Source: Pedobacter kyungheensis
GTDB lineage: Bacteria; Bacteroidota; Bacteroidia; Sphingobacteriales; Sphingobacteriaceae
DNA length: 64,000 bases
Direction: 5' to 3'
Assembly: GCF_000812965.1 (NCBI RefSeq)
Contig: NZ_JSYN01000032.1
Coordinates: 1 to 64,000 of the forward strand
Below, in pieces: positions 56,093 to 64,000 of this stretch. Within the stretch, counting starts at the first letter, position 1, and every line of letters starts with the position of its first letter. Made by a program: the position numbers and the translations under genes. Under the pieces are notes generated by a model, which was not told where the DNA came from, did no database searches, and saw nothing but the letters and a program-made list of their open reading frames with translations.

Positions 56093-56658
56093 GACTCTTC
56101 TTCGGTTCTTACAACCCCATCCATACCGGTCATTTAATTATTGCCAATTACATGGCCAACCATACCGAACTGGGTGAGGTTTGGCTGGTGGTTTCACCGC
56201 ATAACCCGCTAAAGGATAAAAATGGGTTAACCAATATGTACGACCGCCTGGAGATGGCTAAACTTGCGACCGAAAATGCCGAACACATCCGCGTTAGCGA
56301 TATTGAATTCGCCCTCCCACAGCCCTCGTACACTATTGATACATTAGCTTACCTGCATGAAAAATACCCGGAAAAGGAATTTGTATTGATTATGGGGGCA
56401 GATAACCTGGTTTCTTTCAAAAAGTGGAAAAACTATGAGGTACTGCTAAAAAACTATCAGATTTATGTGTACCCGAGGCCTGGAGCAAACCTTACAGAGT
56501 GGGAAAACCATCCGGCAATTACCTTTACCCAAACACCATTGATGGAAATTTCTTCAACCTTTATCCGCAAGGCAATTAAAGCACAAAAGAATGTTCAGTT
56601 TTTCCTACCCGATAAGGTAATCGATTTTATTGAAGGTAAAGGAATGTATAAATCCTAA
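56062..56658 (+). CDS. nadD: Nicotinate-nucleotide adenylyltransferase
   Basis: Adenylates nicotinate mononucleotide in NAD synthesis. The 198-residue protein has the nucleotidyltransferase core GLFFGSYNPIHTGHLIIANY (HTGH motif), the QPSYTIDTLAYL segment and the C-terminal SSTFIRKAI motif. ATG 56062 is used; the TTG at 56041 is less likely. Compared with the usual start (M-K-T-G-L-F-F-G) it has about nine extra residues, MSTENRQLK, encoded by an intergenic repeat. Confidence 0.95.
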   Translation: MSTENRQLKTGLFFGSYNPIHTGHLIIANYMANHTELGEVWLVVSPHNPLKDKNGLTNMYDRLEMAKLATENAEHIRVSDIEFALPQPSYTIDTLAYLHEKYPEKEFVLIMGADNLVSFKKWKNYEVLLKNYQIYVYPRPGANLTEWENHPAITFTQTPLMEISSTFIRKAIKAQKNVQFFLPDKVIDFIEGKGMYKS

Positions 56659-56778
56659 TCTATATCCTGCATAATGAGCACTTTTAATAAAATACTGTAT
56701 TAAATCGATTACTTGGATTAGTTTTTGTTTAATACGGCTTTGGTTTATTAATTTAGCTTACCTGATACAACAAAACAA

Positions 56779-58479
56779 GTGAAAAAAAATCTTTTTATAC
56801 TCATTACCCTTTGTGGCGCTGCGTTTTCTGGCAGTGCACAACAAAAAACCTATTTAGAAATGTTAGCCAATCAACCTAAATGGGTCGATTCGGTTTTCAA
56901 TAAACTAAACCGCAGGGAGCGTATTGCACAGATGTTCTTTGTACGTGCGCACACTAACCTGGGGCAAAAATATACCGATTCGGTTGGTCAGGTAATTAAA
57001 CGTGAACAATTGGGTGGGGTAATCTTTTTTCAGGGTGGTCCGGGCCGGCAGGCCATTGCCACCAATGCCTATCAGAAACTAAGCCACGTGCCTTTAATTG
57101 TAGCCAATGATGGTGAATGGGGTTTGGGTATGCGTTTAGATAGTACCATTTCCTATCCTTACCAGATGACTCTTGGCGCTATTCAAAACAAAGAACTTTT
57201 GTACAAAATGGGCTTAGAGGTGGCCAAAGATTACAAACGCATGGGTATGCAAATGAATTTAGCCCCTGATGCCGACATCAACAACAATCCCAAAAATCCG
57301 GTAATTAACTATCGTTCTTTTGGCGAAAATAAATACAACGTAGCAACCAAAGTTGCTGCCTATATGAAAGGTATGCAGGATGGTGGTTTATTAACCACTT
57401 TAAAGCACTTTCCAGGCCATGGCGATACCGATGTAGATTCGCACTATGATTTGCCACAGCTTACCTTTTCGGCTACCCGGTTAGATACTTTAGAAATGTA
57501 CCCTTTTAAAGAACTGATTAAACAGGGCGCCTCGGGCGTGATGATTGCCCACATGAATATTCCCTCACTTGATAATACGCCTAATTTACCTTCCACTCTA
57601 TCTAAGCCTATCGTTACGGGCATTTTAAAACAAAAACTTGGATTTAAAGGTCTAATCATTTCTGATGCAATGGACATGAAAGGAGTGGTTAAATATTTCA
57701 AAAACGGCGAAGCCGATTTAATGGGGATTATTGCAGGGAACGATATCCTTGAGCTTTCTGAAAATAGCGACAGAGCCATTAAACTGGTACGTAAAGCAGT
57801 TAGACAGGATCGCATAAGCATGAAAGATATCGATGCCAGCGTGCGCAAGATATTAACTGCAAAATACTGGGCAGGTTTAGCTAAAAAGGATACCGTGGTA
57901 ACACAGGGAATAGTTGCTGCCGTTAACCGGAATGCGAGTAATGCATTGGTACAGGAACTTGCCAATGCATCAGTTACACTATTAAAAGGCAAAGACTACA
58001 TCAAACGGTTAATCCCCATTAGAAGAACAGCTATTATCAGTATTGGTGTACCTTCAGTTACCACTTTCCAGAAAGAAATTGCTAAAGGCTATTATAACTC
58101 GGTTTATTATGTTCTGGATAAAGATGCCAATCCAACTCAAATCTCGAACATTGCCCGCGAAATTGGTGCATTTGATCAGGTTATTGTTGGTATTCATGAT
58201 AGCCGTTCCCGCCCGGCCAATAACATCCCACTAAATGCGGGAGTAAAGAATTTCATTAAAGAATTATCAGGAAAAAATGCTGTTTTCGCCTTATTTGCCA
58301 ATCCATACAACCTGGCAGGTTTACCAGGACTGGAAAATAGCAAAGGACTTGTTGTAGCCTATCAAAAAGAAGATTACATGCAGGTTTCGGCCGCAGCCGT
58401 AATTAATAACAGATTGGTGCCAACGGGAAAACTGCCGGTAAGTGTAGCGCCGAATTATAAATTTGGTGAAGGTCTTTAG
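56779..58479 (+). CDS. Glycoside hydrolase family 3 protein (NagZ-like beta-N-acetylhexosaminidase)
   Basis: A 566-residue exported GH3 enzyme starting at GTG 56779, with signal peptide (cleavage near GSAQ). The NagZ-type catalytic loop KHFPGHGDTDVDSH (209-222) supplies the acid/base His222, and Asp296 in SDAMDMKGV is the nucleophile. The C-terminal part (about 400-566) is a GH3_C-like domain. The missing fibronectin-like domain and the KHFPGHG loop fit N-acetylglucosaminidases acting on peptidoglycan fragments; periplasmic location follows from the signal. Other GH3 substrates cannot be excluded. Confidence 0.92.
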   Translation: MKKNLFILITLCGAAFSGSAQQKTYLEMLANQPKWVDSVFNKLNRRERIAQMFFVRAHTNLGQKYTDSVGQVIKREQLGGVIFFQGGPGRQAIATNAYQKLSHVPLIVANDGEWGLGMRLDSTISYPYQMTLGAIQNKELLYKMGLEVAKDYKRMGMQMNLAPDADINNNPKNPVINYRSFGENKYNVATKVAAYMKGMQDGGLLTTLKHFPGHGDTDVDSHYDLPQLTFSATRLDTLEMYPFKELIKQGASGVMIAHMNIPSLDNTPNLPSTLSKPIVTGILKQKLGFKGLIISDAMDMKGVVKYFKNGEADLMGIIAGNDILELSENSDRAIKLVRKAVRQDRISMKDIDASVRKILTAKYWAGLAKKDTVVTQGIVAAVNRNASNALVQELANASVTLLKGKDYIKRLIPIRRTAIISIGVPSVTTFQKEIAKGYYNSVYYVLDKDANPTQISNIAREIGAFDQVIVGIHDSRSRPANNIPLNAGVKNFIKELSGKNAVFALFANPYNLAGLPGLENSKGLVVAYQKEDYMQVSAAAVINNRLVPTGKLPVSVAPNYKFGEGL

Positions 58480-58545
58480 TCTTTCAACTTTTTTCCAAAA
58501 CAATTTCCCACTTAAAGTGATTATCTAACTATAAATCTTAATGTT

Positions 58546-58758
58546 ATGATAGATCCGGAAAACGACAACTATTCCAGCGATCCTAACGATGCACTGCGCC
58601 GGGAGGATGAGGTAGAAAATATCAACGAAATTAACGGCGATGATACCAGCATTGAGTATGATAAAGATATGCTGGAACAAGCCGATGAAGCTTCAAGACC
58701 TTCTTATGAACTTAATCTGGATAATTTTGAAGATAACGACGACGATTTAGATGATTAA
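58546..58758 (+). CDS. Small highly acidic protein (70 aa), hypothetical
   Basis: MIDPENDNYSSDPNDALRRE and so on to DNFEDNDDDLDD; more than a third of the residues are Asp or Glu, none is Cys or Trp, and it is probably disordered. It has its own terminator 2 bp after the stop and lies between a GH3 gene and a convergent thioredoxin-like gene. No domain recognised. The regular ATG and good spacing suggest it is a gene, not a chance frame. Confidence 0.6.
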   Translation: MIDPENDNYSSDPNDALRREDEVENINEINGDDTSIEYDKDMLEQADEASRPSYELNLDNFEDNDDDLDD

Positions 58759-58759
58759 A

Positions 58760-58800
58760 AAAACGGCCGATCAAATTTAACAATTTGATCAGCCGTTTTT
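58760..58800. terminator. Bidirectional intrinsic terminator
   Basis: AAAACGGC with GATCAAATT pairs with AATTTGATC and GCCGTTTTT across a TAAC loop, giving a long stem with A-run and T-run at its ends. Serves the acidic protein gene and the thioredoxin-like gene. Confidence 0.9.
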
Positions 58801-58819
58801 ATGCTAAAGCTTTGTAAAA

Positions 58820-59353
58820 CTACTTTGCTTTTGGTTTATATGTTTCAGGATTAACTGCTGTAGTCGTCCACCCTTTTAAAAAAGCGGTTATCTTCTTTAC
58901 ATCGTGGCCAACTTTCTTTTTGCCATTCGCGCCTACTTCTTCTGTTTCCAGGTACGAAGAGTTTTCAATGTGCAATACTTTTCCTTTTCCATCCAAAATT
59001 AAAAATACCGGAAAACCGAAACGTTGCGGATAGCCTAAACTGGCTAAAACACTTTCGTTTTTATTTTCGGGGCTATAATTAACCAATACGGTTTCGAAGT
59101 TATCGTTAATGTATTTTTTCAAAGTGGCAGTGCTATCAACCAAATTGTGGAAAGCAATACACCAGGTGCACCAGTTCCCGCCAACCTGTAATAAAACGTG
59201 CTTATTTTCTTTCGCTGCCTTTGCAACTGCTGCTGCAATATCCGCTTTGGCATCGGCTTGAGGATTATAAATATGAACCCCTTCTTTTTTCGCCTGACTA
59301 AAAGCCGCCGTCGATATAAACACAGCCACCAGTAGAATGATTATCTTTTTCAT
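58820..59353 (-). CDS. Exported thioredoxin-like protein
   Basis: A 177-residue protein with signal peptide (MKKIIILLVAVFISTAAFSQ) and thioredoxin fold: active site NWCTWC with Cys62 and Cys65, the cis-Pro segment FGFPVFLIL, and an acidic buried residue near strand 3. Likely a periplasmic disulfide reductant or chaperone of the DUF255/thioredoxin_7 type. Monocistronic. Confidence 0.9.
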   Translation of the reverse strand: MKKIIILLVAVFISTAAFSQAKKEGVHIYNPQADAKADIAAAVAKAAKENKHVLLQVGGNWCTWCIAFHNLVDSTATLKKYINDNFETVLVNYSPENKNESVLASLGYPQRFGFPVFLILDGKGKVLHIENSSYLETEEVGANGKKKVGHDVKKITAFLKGWTTTAVNPETYKPKAK

Positions 59354-59537
59354 GATTTTTTAGAATAATAAAGTAAAAATAAGAAAGCCGACTAATGTAA
59401 TAGATTATTCGCAAATTCTTTACAGAACGCAAACATTAGATAGTCCATAGAATTTCATCCATGAAAATGGTTTAATCTCGCGCACAGTTTTCCATCTTAC
59501 CGCTTCCATACTAATATTTTCCCTATTTCATTTTCTT

Positions 59538-59545
59538 TATCTTTG
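59538..59545 (+). promoter_or_regulatory. -7 element (TATCTTTG) for the TatD gene
   Basis: Perfect TAnnTTTG ending 7 nt before the ATG at 59553. The gap upstream (59354-59537) shows no other signal. Confidence 0.55.
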
Positions 59546-59552
59546 TCCTTCA

Positions 59553-60212
59553 ATGGATTTTTTAGATCTACATACCCACAAAACAGCAGAGCAGCAGGGC
59601 GCCATTAGTATCCAGAGTTTATCGTTAACCAGCGATATCTTTCTAGCTATGCCTAAAAAAAAGCCAATTTCTGTGGGGCTGCATCCCTGGTTTGCCAGGC
59701 TAGAAACCCTCGAATTGCAAATGCGTTACCTGGAAGTAGTAGGCAAACAAGCTAACGTGAAATTAATTGGTGAGTGTGGTCTTGATAAACTCAGAGGAGA
59801 AAATGTAAATAACCAGCTGCTTATTTTAACTGAGCAAATCAAACTTGCCCAACGACTGAACAAACCCTTGATATTGCACTGTGTAAAATGCTTTTCCGAG
59901 CTCATTGCACTAAAAGATAAGCTTCAGGTAAAAGTTCCTATGATTATCCACGGTTTTAATAAAAATGAAGTCTTAGGTAAACAACTACTAAGTAAAGGTT
60001 TTCTGCTTTCCTTTGGCACGGCCATATTAAAAAAAGATTCAGGTGCAGCAAAGCTAATCCAGGAAATCGACAACTTCTTTCTCGAAACCGACGATTCAGC
60101 CACTTCTATACTAGAAATTTATGAGACCGCAGCCAATTTAAAAAAATGTACGGTTGATGAACTTAAAGCTTGTATTTTTGCCAACTGGAAAAAATTGAAT
60201 TTAAAAAACTAG
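59553..60212 (+). CDS. TatD family hydrolase
   Basis: A 219-residue metal-dependent hydrolase of the TatD DNase family, shorter than the 260-residue type. Metal ligands are His7 and His9 in DLHTHK, Glu in IGECGLDKL, His in ILHCVK, His in IIHGF and the late Asp in LETDDS. Probably a deoxyribonuclease or related phosphodiesterase. The stop codon TAG lies at the edge of a hairpin-forming repeat. Confidence 0.9.
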   Translation: MDFLDLHTHKTAEQQGAISIQSLSLTSDIFLAMPKKKPISVGLHPWFARLETLELQMRYLEVVGKQANVKLIGECGLDKLRGENVNNQLLILTEQIKLAQRLNKPLILHCVKCFSELIALKDKLQVKVPMIIHGFNKNEVLGKQLLSKGFLLSFGTAILKKDSGAAKLIQEIDNFFLETDDSATSILEIYETAANLKKCTVDELKACIFANWKKLNLKN

Positions 60213-60317
60213 CCACGGATACGCAGAAAACACGGAAAGCTTTACTTCTTAGTTAAAGCAAAGCATTGAGTTATAAAGTAAACTAAATCCGTGTCCATCC
60301 TTTTCATCTGTGGTTAA
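60211..60317. repeat. Hairpin-forming CCACGGAT repeat between TatD and TcdA genes
   Basis: AGCCACGGATACGCAGAAAA, CACGGAAAG in the left arm and AAATCCGTGTCC, TTTTCATCTGTGGTT in the right are complementary over CCACGGAT/ATCTGTGG and CACGG/CCGTG. It is the same family as 6990-7078. TatD's stop lies at its edge. Confidence 0.65.
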
Positions 60318-60331
60318 ATACAATAATTGAT

Positions 60332-61120
60332 ATGTCTGATGTAACCTGGCTTTCGCGCTCTGCCTTGCTTGTAGGAAATGAAGGAATTGAAAAACTACAA
60401 GCTAAACATGTTTTGGTAATAGGCTTAGGAGGTGTAGGCTCTTTTGCTGCAGAATTTATCTGCCGCTCGGGCGTAGGCGAGATGACCATTGTTGATGGTG
60501 ATGTGGTAGATCCCACCAACAGGAACAGACAATTGCCAGCATTGGCTACCAATCACGGGATGGGTAAGGCAGAAATTATGCGCGAGCGCTTACAGGCAAT
60601 TAATCCCGAGCTCAAGCTTCATGTAGTCGATACTTTCCTTACCCCCGAAAAATGCCGCGAGATTTTAGAAGGTAAATTCGATTACATTATGGATTGCATT
60701 GACAGTGTAATGCCTAAAATTACCTTGCTATCTACAGCACTGCAGAAAAATATTCCGATTGTGAGTTCAATGGGTGCCGGTGGTAAATTAGACCCGACTA
60801 AACTAAGAATTACTTTACTTCCAGAAACCTACCAATGCGTTTTTGCCAGCTATGTACGCAAGCGGCTAAATAAACTTGAAAATGCGGCTAAAATCAAAGC
60901 AGTTTTCTCTACTGAAGAGGTCGATAAAAATTCGATGATTATGACCGATGGCAGCAACTTTAAGCGTTCGGCCTATGGTACCATTTCTTACCTTCCTGCA
61001 GCATTTGGGGGCGCCTGCGCATCAGTAGTAATCCGCGATTTACTGGGCTTAAAAATTGAAATGTCAGAAAGGCCCGAAAGGATCAGGCGTAAACCACTGA
61101 AGAAAAAGAAAAAAGCTTAA
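60332..61120 (+). CDS. tcdA: tRNA threonylcarbamoyladenosine dehydratase (TcdA-like)
   Basis: An E1-like ATP-dependent enzyme that cyclises t6A to ct6A in tRNA. The 262-residue sequence has the nucleotide loop VIGLGGVGSFAAEFICRSG (29-47), the R-finger-type DGDVVDPTNRNRQ, the DYIMDCIDSVMPK segment and the CSYVRKRL-like basic region. C-terminal basic tail RRKPLKKKKKA. Full length, ATG start. Confidence 0.93.
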   Translation: MSDVTWLSRSALLVGNEGIEKLQAKHVLVIGLGGVGSFAAEFICRSGVGEMTIVDGDVVDPTNRNRQLPALATNHGMGKAEIMRERLQAINPELKLHVVDTFLTPEKCREILEGKFDYIMDCIDSVMPKITLLSTALQKNIPIVSSMGAGGKLDPTKLRITLLPETYQCVFASYVRKRLNKLENAAKIKAVFSTEEVDKNSMIMTDGSNFKRSAYGTISYLPAAFGGACASVVIRDLLGLKIEMSERPERIRRKPLKKKKKA

Positions 61121-61212
61121 GAGAATAGCATTGTTGAAATCATGATTTCGGGAAGATTTTAAATTGTTGTAAGTTAGGGTTTAATAAATATGCTTTTGTA
61201 TTTAAGCCCGTT

Positions 61213-61722
61213 ATGCAACAAAAAACTAACACACCTGTCGGTTCTGGCGTTCTAAATTCCCCTCTTTCAGAGGGGTGTCCGCAGGACGGGGTGTCTGGTA
61301 TTGTAACTGGAAAATTAATCATTAACGGCATAAGTTTAGCAACAAGCCCAACTAAAGTTCTACCGTATGAATCCCGGTTAAAAGACAGAGCAAAAGTATT
61401 AAGACAAGCCCGAAACTTGCCGGAAGTACTCTTCTGGATGCAGGTAACAAAAAAACGTTTTCATAAGATAGATTTCGACCGGCAACGTGTAATAGGCCCT
61501 TACATTGTTGATTTTTACATCAAACAACTTAGCTTAATCATTGAAATTGATGGTTCAAGCCACGACAATAAACAGGTTTATGATAAACGCCGTGAAGATT
61601 ATTTAATATCGCTGGGATTAAAAGTATATCGGATATCCGTTAGTGATATAATGAAAAAAATGGAGTTTGTAATTATGGGGCTGGAAGAATATCTCATTAA
61701 AGAATATGGAATATCACCTTAA
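61213..61722 (+). CDS. DUF559 family endonuclease-like protein with repeat-derived N-terminus
   Basis: A 169-residue protein. The C-terminal part (from about residue 50, YESRLKDRAKVLRQARNLPE) is a DUF559 domain, a Vsr-like PD-(D/E)XK nuclease fold: IVDFY, IEIDGSSH and YRISVSDIM hold the expected acidic and catalytic positions. The first 35 residues (MQQKTNTPVGSGVLNSPLSE, GCPQDGVSG) are encoded by a GC-rich repeat (61256-61294). A reverse copy lies 43 bp after the stop (61765-61805). The core may start later, at a Met or alternative codon, but the open frame continues. Function of DUF559 proteins is not established. Confidence 0.85.
   Translation: MQQKTNTPVGSGVLNSPLSEGCPQDGVSGIVTGKLIINGISLATSPTKVLPYESRLKDRAKVLRQARNLPEVLFWMQVTKKRFHKIDFDRQRVIGPYIVDFYIKQLSLIIEIDGSSHDNKQVYDKRREDYLISLGLKVYRISVSDIMKKMEFVIMGLEEYLIKEYGISP
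61256..61294 (+). repeat. GC-rich hairpin repeat, forward copy, inside the DUF559 frame
   Basis: CCCCTCTTTCAGAGGGG is a stem with a 3-nt loop (61259-61275); GTCCGCAGGAC (61277-61287) is a second stem; then GGGGTGT. The next copy is at 61765-61805 in reverse. Confidence 0.85.
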
Positions 61723-61764
61723 CTATCAGCCAAAAAAATTAAACACAATTAATAATAGCACTAA

Positions 61765-61805
61765 ACCACCCCGCCCTGCGGGCACCCCTCCTCCGGAGGG
61801 GAATT
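61765..61805 (-). repeat. GC-rich hairpin repeat, reverse copy, after the DUF559 gene
   Basis: Reading on the minus strand: AATTCCCCTCCGGAGGAGGG, then GTGCCCGCAGGGCGGGGTGG. It matches the forward copy except in the first loop and one base pair in the second stem. The copies point toward each other around the gene. It ends 10 bp before the helicase start. Confidence 0.85.
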
Positions 61806-61815
61806 GATAAAAGTT

Positions 61816-64000
61816 ATGCCCAAACCACTCAAAATTCTTCAAGCTTCTGCAGGTTCTGGTAAAACGTTCAGTTTAACAGCGCATTACCTTACGCTCCTAT
61901 TTTCAGGGGAAAATAAATACCGGGAAATTTTAGCAGTTACCTTTACCAACAAGGCTACCGAGGAAATGAAAACCCGGATCCTGGAAGTATTGTTAGGCCT
62001 GGCAAAGGGCAATCGGGCAAAAAAAATAGACGATTACCGGCAACTCATATTGCAGGCCTATCCGCAAATCAGCGGCCAGGAGCTTCAATTCAAAGCAGAT
62101 AAAATTTACCGTAAAATCCTGCACGATTACAGCCGTTTCTCTGTCAGTACCATTGATGGTTTTGTGCAAAAAGTAATCCGCGGTTTCGCTTTCGAGCTGG
62201 GCCTCAATGCCGATTATAATTTAGAGATGAATTATGATAAAGTTAAAGATGACCTGGTAGCTAAACTGGATGAGGCTTTAGACCATAACAAACAACTCTT
62301 ACAATGGATTATCGATCTGGCTATTGAACGCATCAGCGATAATAAAAGCTGGAATTATAAATTTGAGCTTTACAACCTGATCGGTGAGATATTTTCTGAA
62401 CGTTTCCAGATTTTTGAAGATGCAGTAACTGCGTTGGGCTTAGAGAATATCGATGAACTTTTCAAAAAATACATCAGCATTACAAAAACCGAAATCAAAA
62501 ATTTTGAGGAAGAAATTATCCGCATTGCTACCGATGCACATGAAGCCCTGGGAGTTACTGGGGTCGAAAACGAACACCTTAAAGGAAAATCGCGCAGTGC
62601 ACTCGCTAAAGTCATACTAATTGCACGTGGCGATTTTTCTAAAATTGAGCCACTCTTTAACCTCATTGATGAACCAGAGGAGTGGTTTCAGAAAAATGCC
62701 AGCTTCCCTGATGCCTACGAAATTGTAAATCCGCTGCTTAAAAAGCTTAAAGACCATTACCAGCAGCATTTACCCAACTATAGCCTGGCTATTGCATTTA
62801 ACAAGAACCTGTATTATTTAAGGCTAATGCAAGAAATTGCTGTGCTTTTGAAAGAATACCGTGCAGAAAATGATAACCTGCTCATCAGCGATGCACAGAA
62901 ATTGATTTCAGGAATTACCGAAGATGCGGGCGATAATCCATCATTTATCTGGGAAAAAGTGGGCAACCGGTACCGCAATTTCCTGTTCGATGAATTTCAG
63001 GATACCTCAACCAGTCAGTGGGGAAGTTTTAAATCACTACTTACCAATGCCATTGCTACACCAAGCGAAACACTGATTGATCATTTAATTGTGGGCGATA
63101 CTAAACAGTCTATCTACCGTTGGCGTAATGGCGACTGGAACATCCTGCATCAACATGCCAGGCGCGATGTAGGTATCGAAAATGTAATGGAAGATAGTTT
63201 AGCAGAAAATTACCGGAGTACGGAGAACATCATCACTTTTAATAATTTTCTTTACCGGTCTATCCCGCTTGCACTGCAAAACGAACTAAACCAAAACCTG
63301 CTAACTAAACCAGATAGCATTTCTTCGTGGTGGGAGGCCGAAAACTATAGCCAGATTATTACCGACATTTACGGTACTTCGACACAGAACTTCGCTCCCA
63401 ATACGCCAAAAGGAGGCACTATAAAGATTAAAAAATTTGGTAAAGAGCATGCCCCCAACGAGGCCCGTTTTACCGAAACTACTTTCAGGGATATTGTCCT
63501 TGATGACATTATCAACGAAATCAAAATACTCCGGGAGCATAACTATGCACTAAAAGACATTGCTATTTTGGTTCGTTCAAACAGTGAAGCCATGCTTACC
63601 GTTAGAAAATTAATGGAGCATAAATTACCTGTCTTATCTGGCGATGCTTTATTAATTTCGAATAATACGGCCATACAACTTATTATCAATACCCTTAAAG
63701 TACTCATTGGCTTAGAATCGCAAACAGCCTTATACAAAGCCAACTGCATTGCGCTTTATCATGCTATACAAGAAAAAGAGGTAAATGCTAATCATTACCT
63801 TAACCTCAGCAACCGACCATTAAACAGCCTTACCGAAGTTTTACCACCTGCCCTGTGCGAAAACTGGCAAAGCTGGCTACAGTTGCCCTTACCGGAACTG
63901 GTAGAAATCTTAATTGAAAGTTACGGTTTAAAAAACCTGGCGGCCAACCTCCCCTATTTACTCGCTTTTAGGGATTTGACCGCGTCTGCCGGCAAACTGG
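61816..64000 (+). CDS. UvrD/Rep-family helicase (AddA/RecB-like), 5' part
   Basis: The frame from ATG 61816 stays open to the window end (728 codons). The order of superfamily 1 motifs is Walker A ASAGSGKTFSLTA (10-22), Ia AVTFTNKATEEMKTRI, II FLFDEFQDTSTSQW, III LIVGDTKQSIYRWRNGD and IV NYRSTENIITF. It is similar in layout to AddA/RecB helicase subunits of exonuclease V-type enzymes; a nuclease domain, if present, would be beyond the window. Unusually the start is only 10 bp after an inverted repeat of the DUF559 gene. Confidence 0.93.
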   Translation, partial: MPKPLKILQASAGSGKTFSLTAHYLTLLFSGENKYREILAVTFTNKATEEMKTRILEVLLGLAKGNRAKKIDDYRQLILQAYPQISGQELQFKADKIYRKILHDYSRFSVSTIDGFVQKVIRGFAFELGLNADYNLEMNYDKVKDDLVAKLDEALDHNKQLLQWIIDLAIERISDNKSWNYKFELYNLIGEIFSERFQIFEDAVTALGLENIDELFKKYISITKTEIKNFEEEIIRIATDAHEALGVTGVENEHLKGKSRSALAKVILIARGDFSKIEPLFNLIDEPEEWFQKNASFPDAYEIVNPLLKKLKDHYQQHLPNYSLAIAFNKNLYYLRLMQEIAVLLKEYRAENDNLLISDAQKLISGITEDAGDNPSFIWEKVGNRYRNFLFDEFQDTSTSQWGSFKSLLTNAIATPSETLIDHLIVGDTKQSIYRWRNGDWNILHQHARRDVGIENVMEDSLAENYRSTENIITFNNFLYRSIPLALQNELNQNLLTKPDSISSWWEAENYSQIITDIYGTSTQNFAPNTPKGGTIKIKKFGKEHAPNEARFTETTFRDIVLDDIINEIKILREHNYALKDIAILVRSNSEAMLTVRKLMEHKLPVLSGDALLISNNTAIQLIINTLKVLIGLESQTALYKANCIALYHAIQEKEVNANHYLNLSNRPLNSLTEVLPPALCENWQSWLQLPLPELVEILIESYGLKNLAANLPYLLAFRDLTASAGKL

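Noticed and set aside
57444..57992. 182-codon minus-strand frame opposite the GH3 gene
   Set aside because: Shadow of a well-supported enzyme; no family resemblance.
61816..64000. Small minus-strand frames at 62370-62666, 63301-63540 and 63543-63749
   Set aside because: They oppose the continuous helicase frame that runs off the window and have no recognisable content.

Overview
The window reads as a chromosome segment of a Bacteroidetes bacterium, most likely Pedobacter or a close Sphingobacteriaceae relative (inference). The grounds are about 40% GC, SusC/SusD outer-membrane proteins with an ECF sigma/FecR pair, Bacteroidetes-type promoters (TTTG/TTG, 19-21 nt, TAnnTTTG), an argF-prime type arginine cluster, an IPExxxVDY-family protein and dense short intergenic repeats. 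Region 1 (1-13.9 kb, minus strand): the end of an IS150-like IS3-family element, an aminotransferase, a small secreted protein, then an essentially complete arginine cluster. In transcription order it is GNAT, argG, GNAT, argC, argD, argF-prime, argB, proC, argE-prime, argH. It acts through N-acylated intermediates: an acylglutamate synthase (probably the leading GNAT), then ArgB, ArgC, ArgD, carbamoylation of the acyl-ornithine by ArgF-prime, deacylation by ArgE-prime, then ArgG and ArgH. A Val at the ArgF-prime specificity site favours succinylated intermediates. The cluster has taken in extra genes: an S23-type four-helix-bundle gene, a decayed copy of it, and a DUF433/DUF5615 toxin-antitoxin-like pair. 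Most junctions carry AAGG-rich or hairpin repeats, several of which supply the stop codon of the preceding gene. Region 2 (14.1-26.8 kb): a DUF4397 lipoprotein; an iron-uptake operon (TonB siderophore receptor, DUF4198, PepSY membrane protein, DUF6607); an M28 peptidase and a DUF5694 protein; then on the minus strand a luciferase-like oxidoreductase, a methyltransferase, a beta-CASP metallo-hydrolase and a YtxH protein. Region 3 (26.9-37.7 kb): a HAD hydrolase; an ECF sigma/FecR/SusC/SusD/discoidin-lipoprotein module with no glycan-degrading enzyme; and a secreted protein with a Trp/Tyr-rich head and a Gln/Arg tandem-repeat tail. Region 4 (37.9-53.7 kb): an RsmI-like methylase, small proteins, DinB, an M57-like zinc protease lipoprotein, a DPP-IV-like peptidase, a DoxX-like protein, a VOC protein, tRNA-Ser(GGA), pyruvate kinase, the IPExxxVDY protein facing acpP-fabF-rnc, a 4 x 75-bp tandem repeat, three tandem paralogous secreted proteins (one frameshifted), and a PlsC acyltransferase. 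Region 5 (53.7-64 kb): a dispersed repeat, yicC, gmk, a nonsense-mutated four-helix-bundle gene, nadD, a GH3 NagZ-like enzyme, a small acidic protein, a thioredoxin-like protein, TatD, TcdA, a DUF559 nuclease gene bracketed by inverted copies of a GC-rich repeat, and the start of a UvrD/AddA-like helicase that runs off the window. The observations I would look at first are the DUF559 gene with its bracketing repeats, five genes whose start codon sits 3-7 nt after a perfect -7 promoter element (predicted leaderless mRNAs), intergenic repeats recruited into protein termini (ArgD, ArgB, ProC, NadD, DUF559), the three four-helix-bundle copies, and the Cys-rich GNAT at the head of the arginine operon. 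No searches were run; family names rest on recognised motifs and recalled family sequences.
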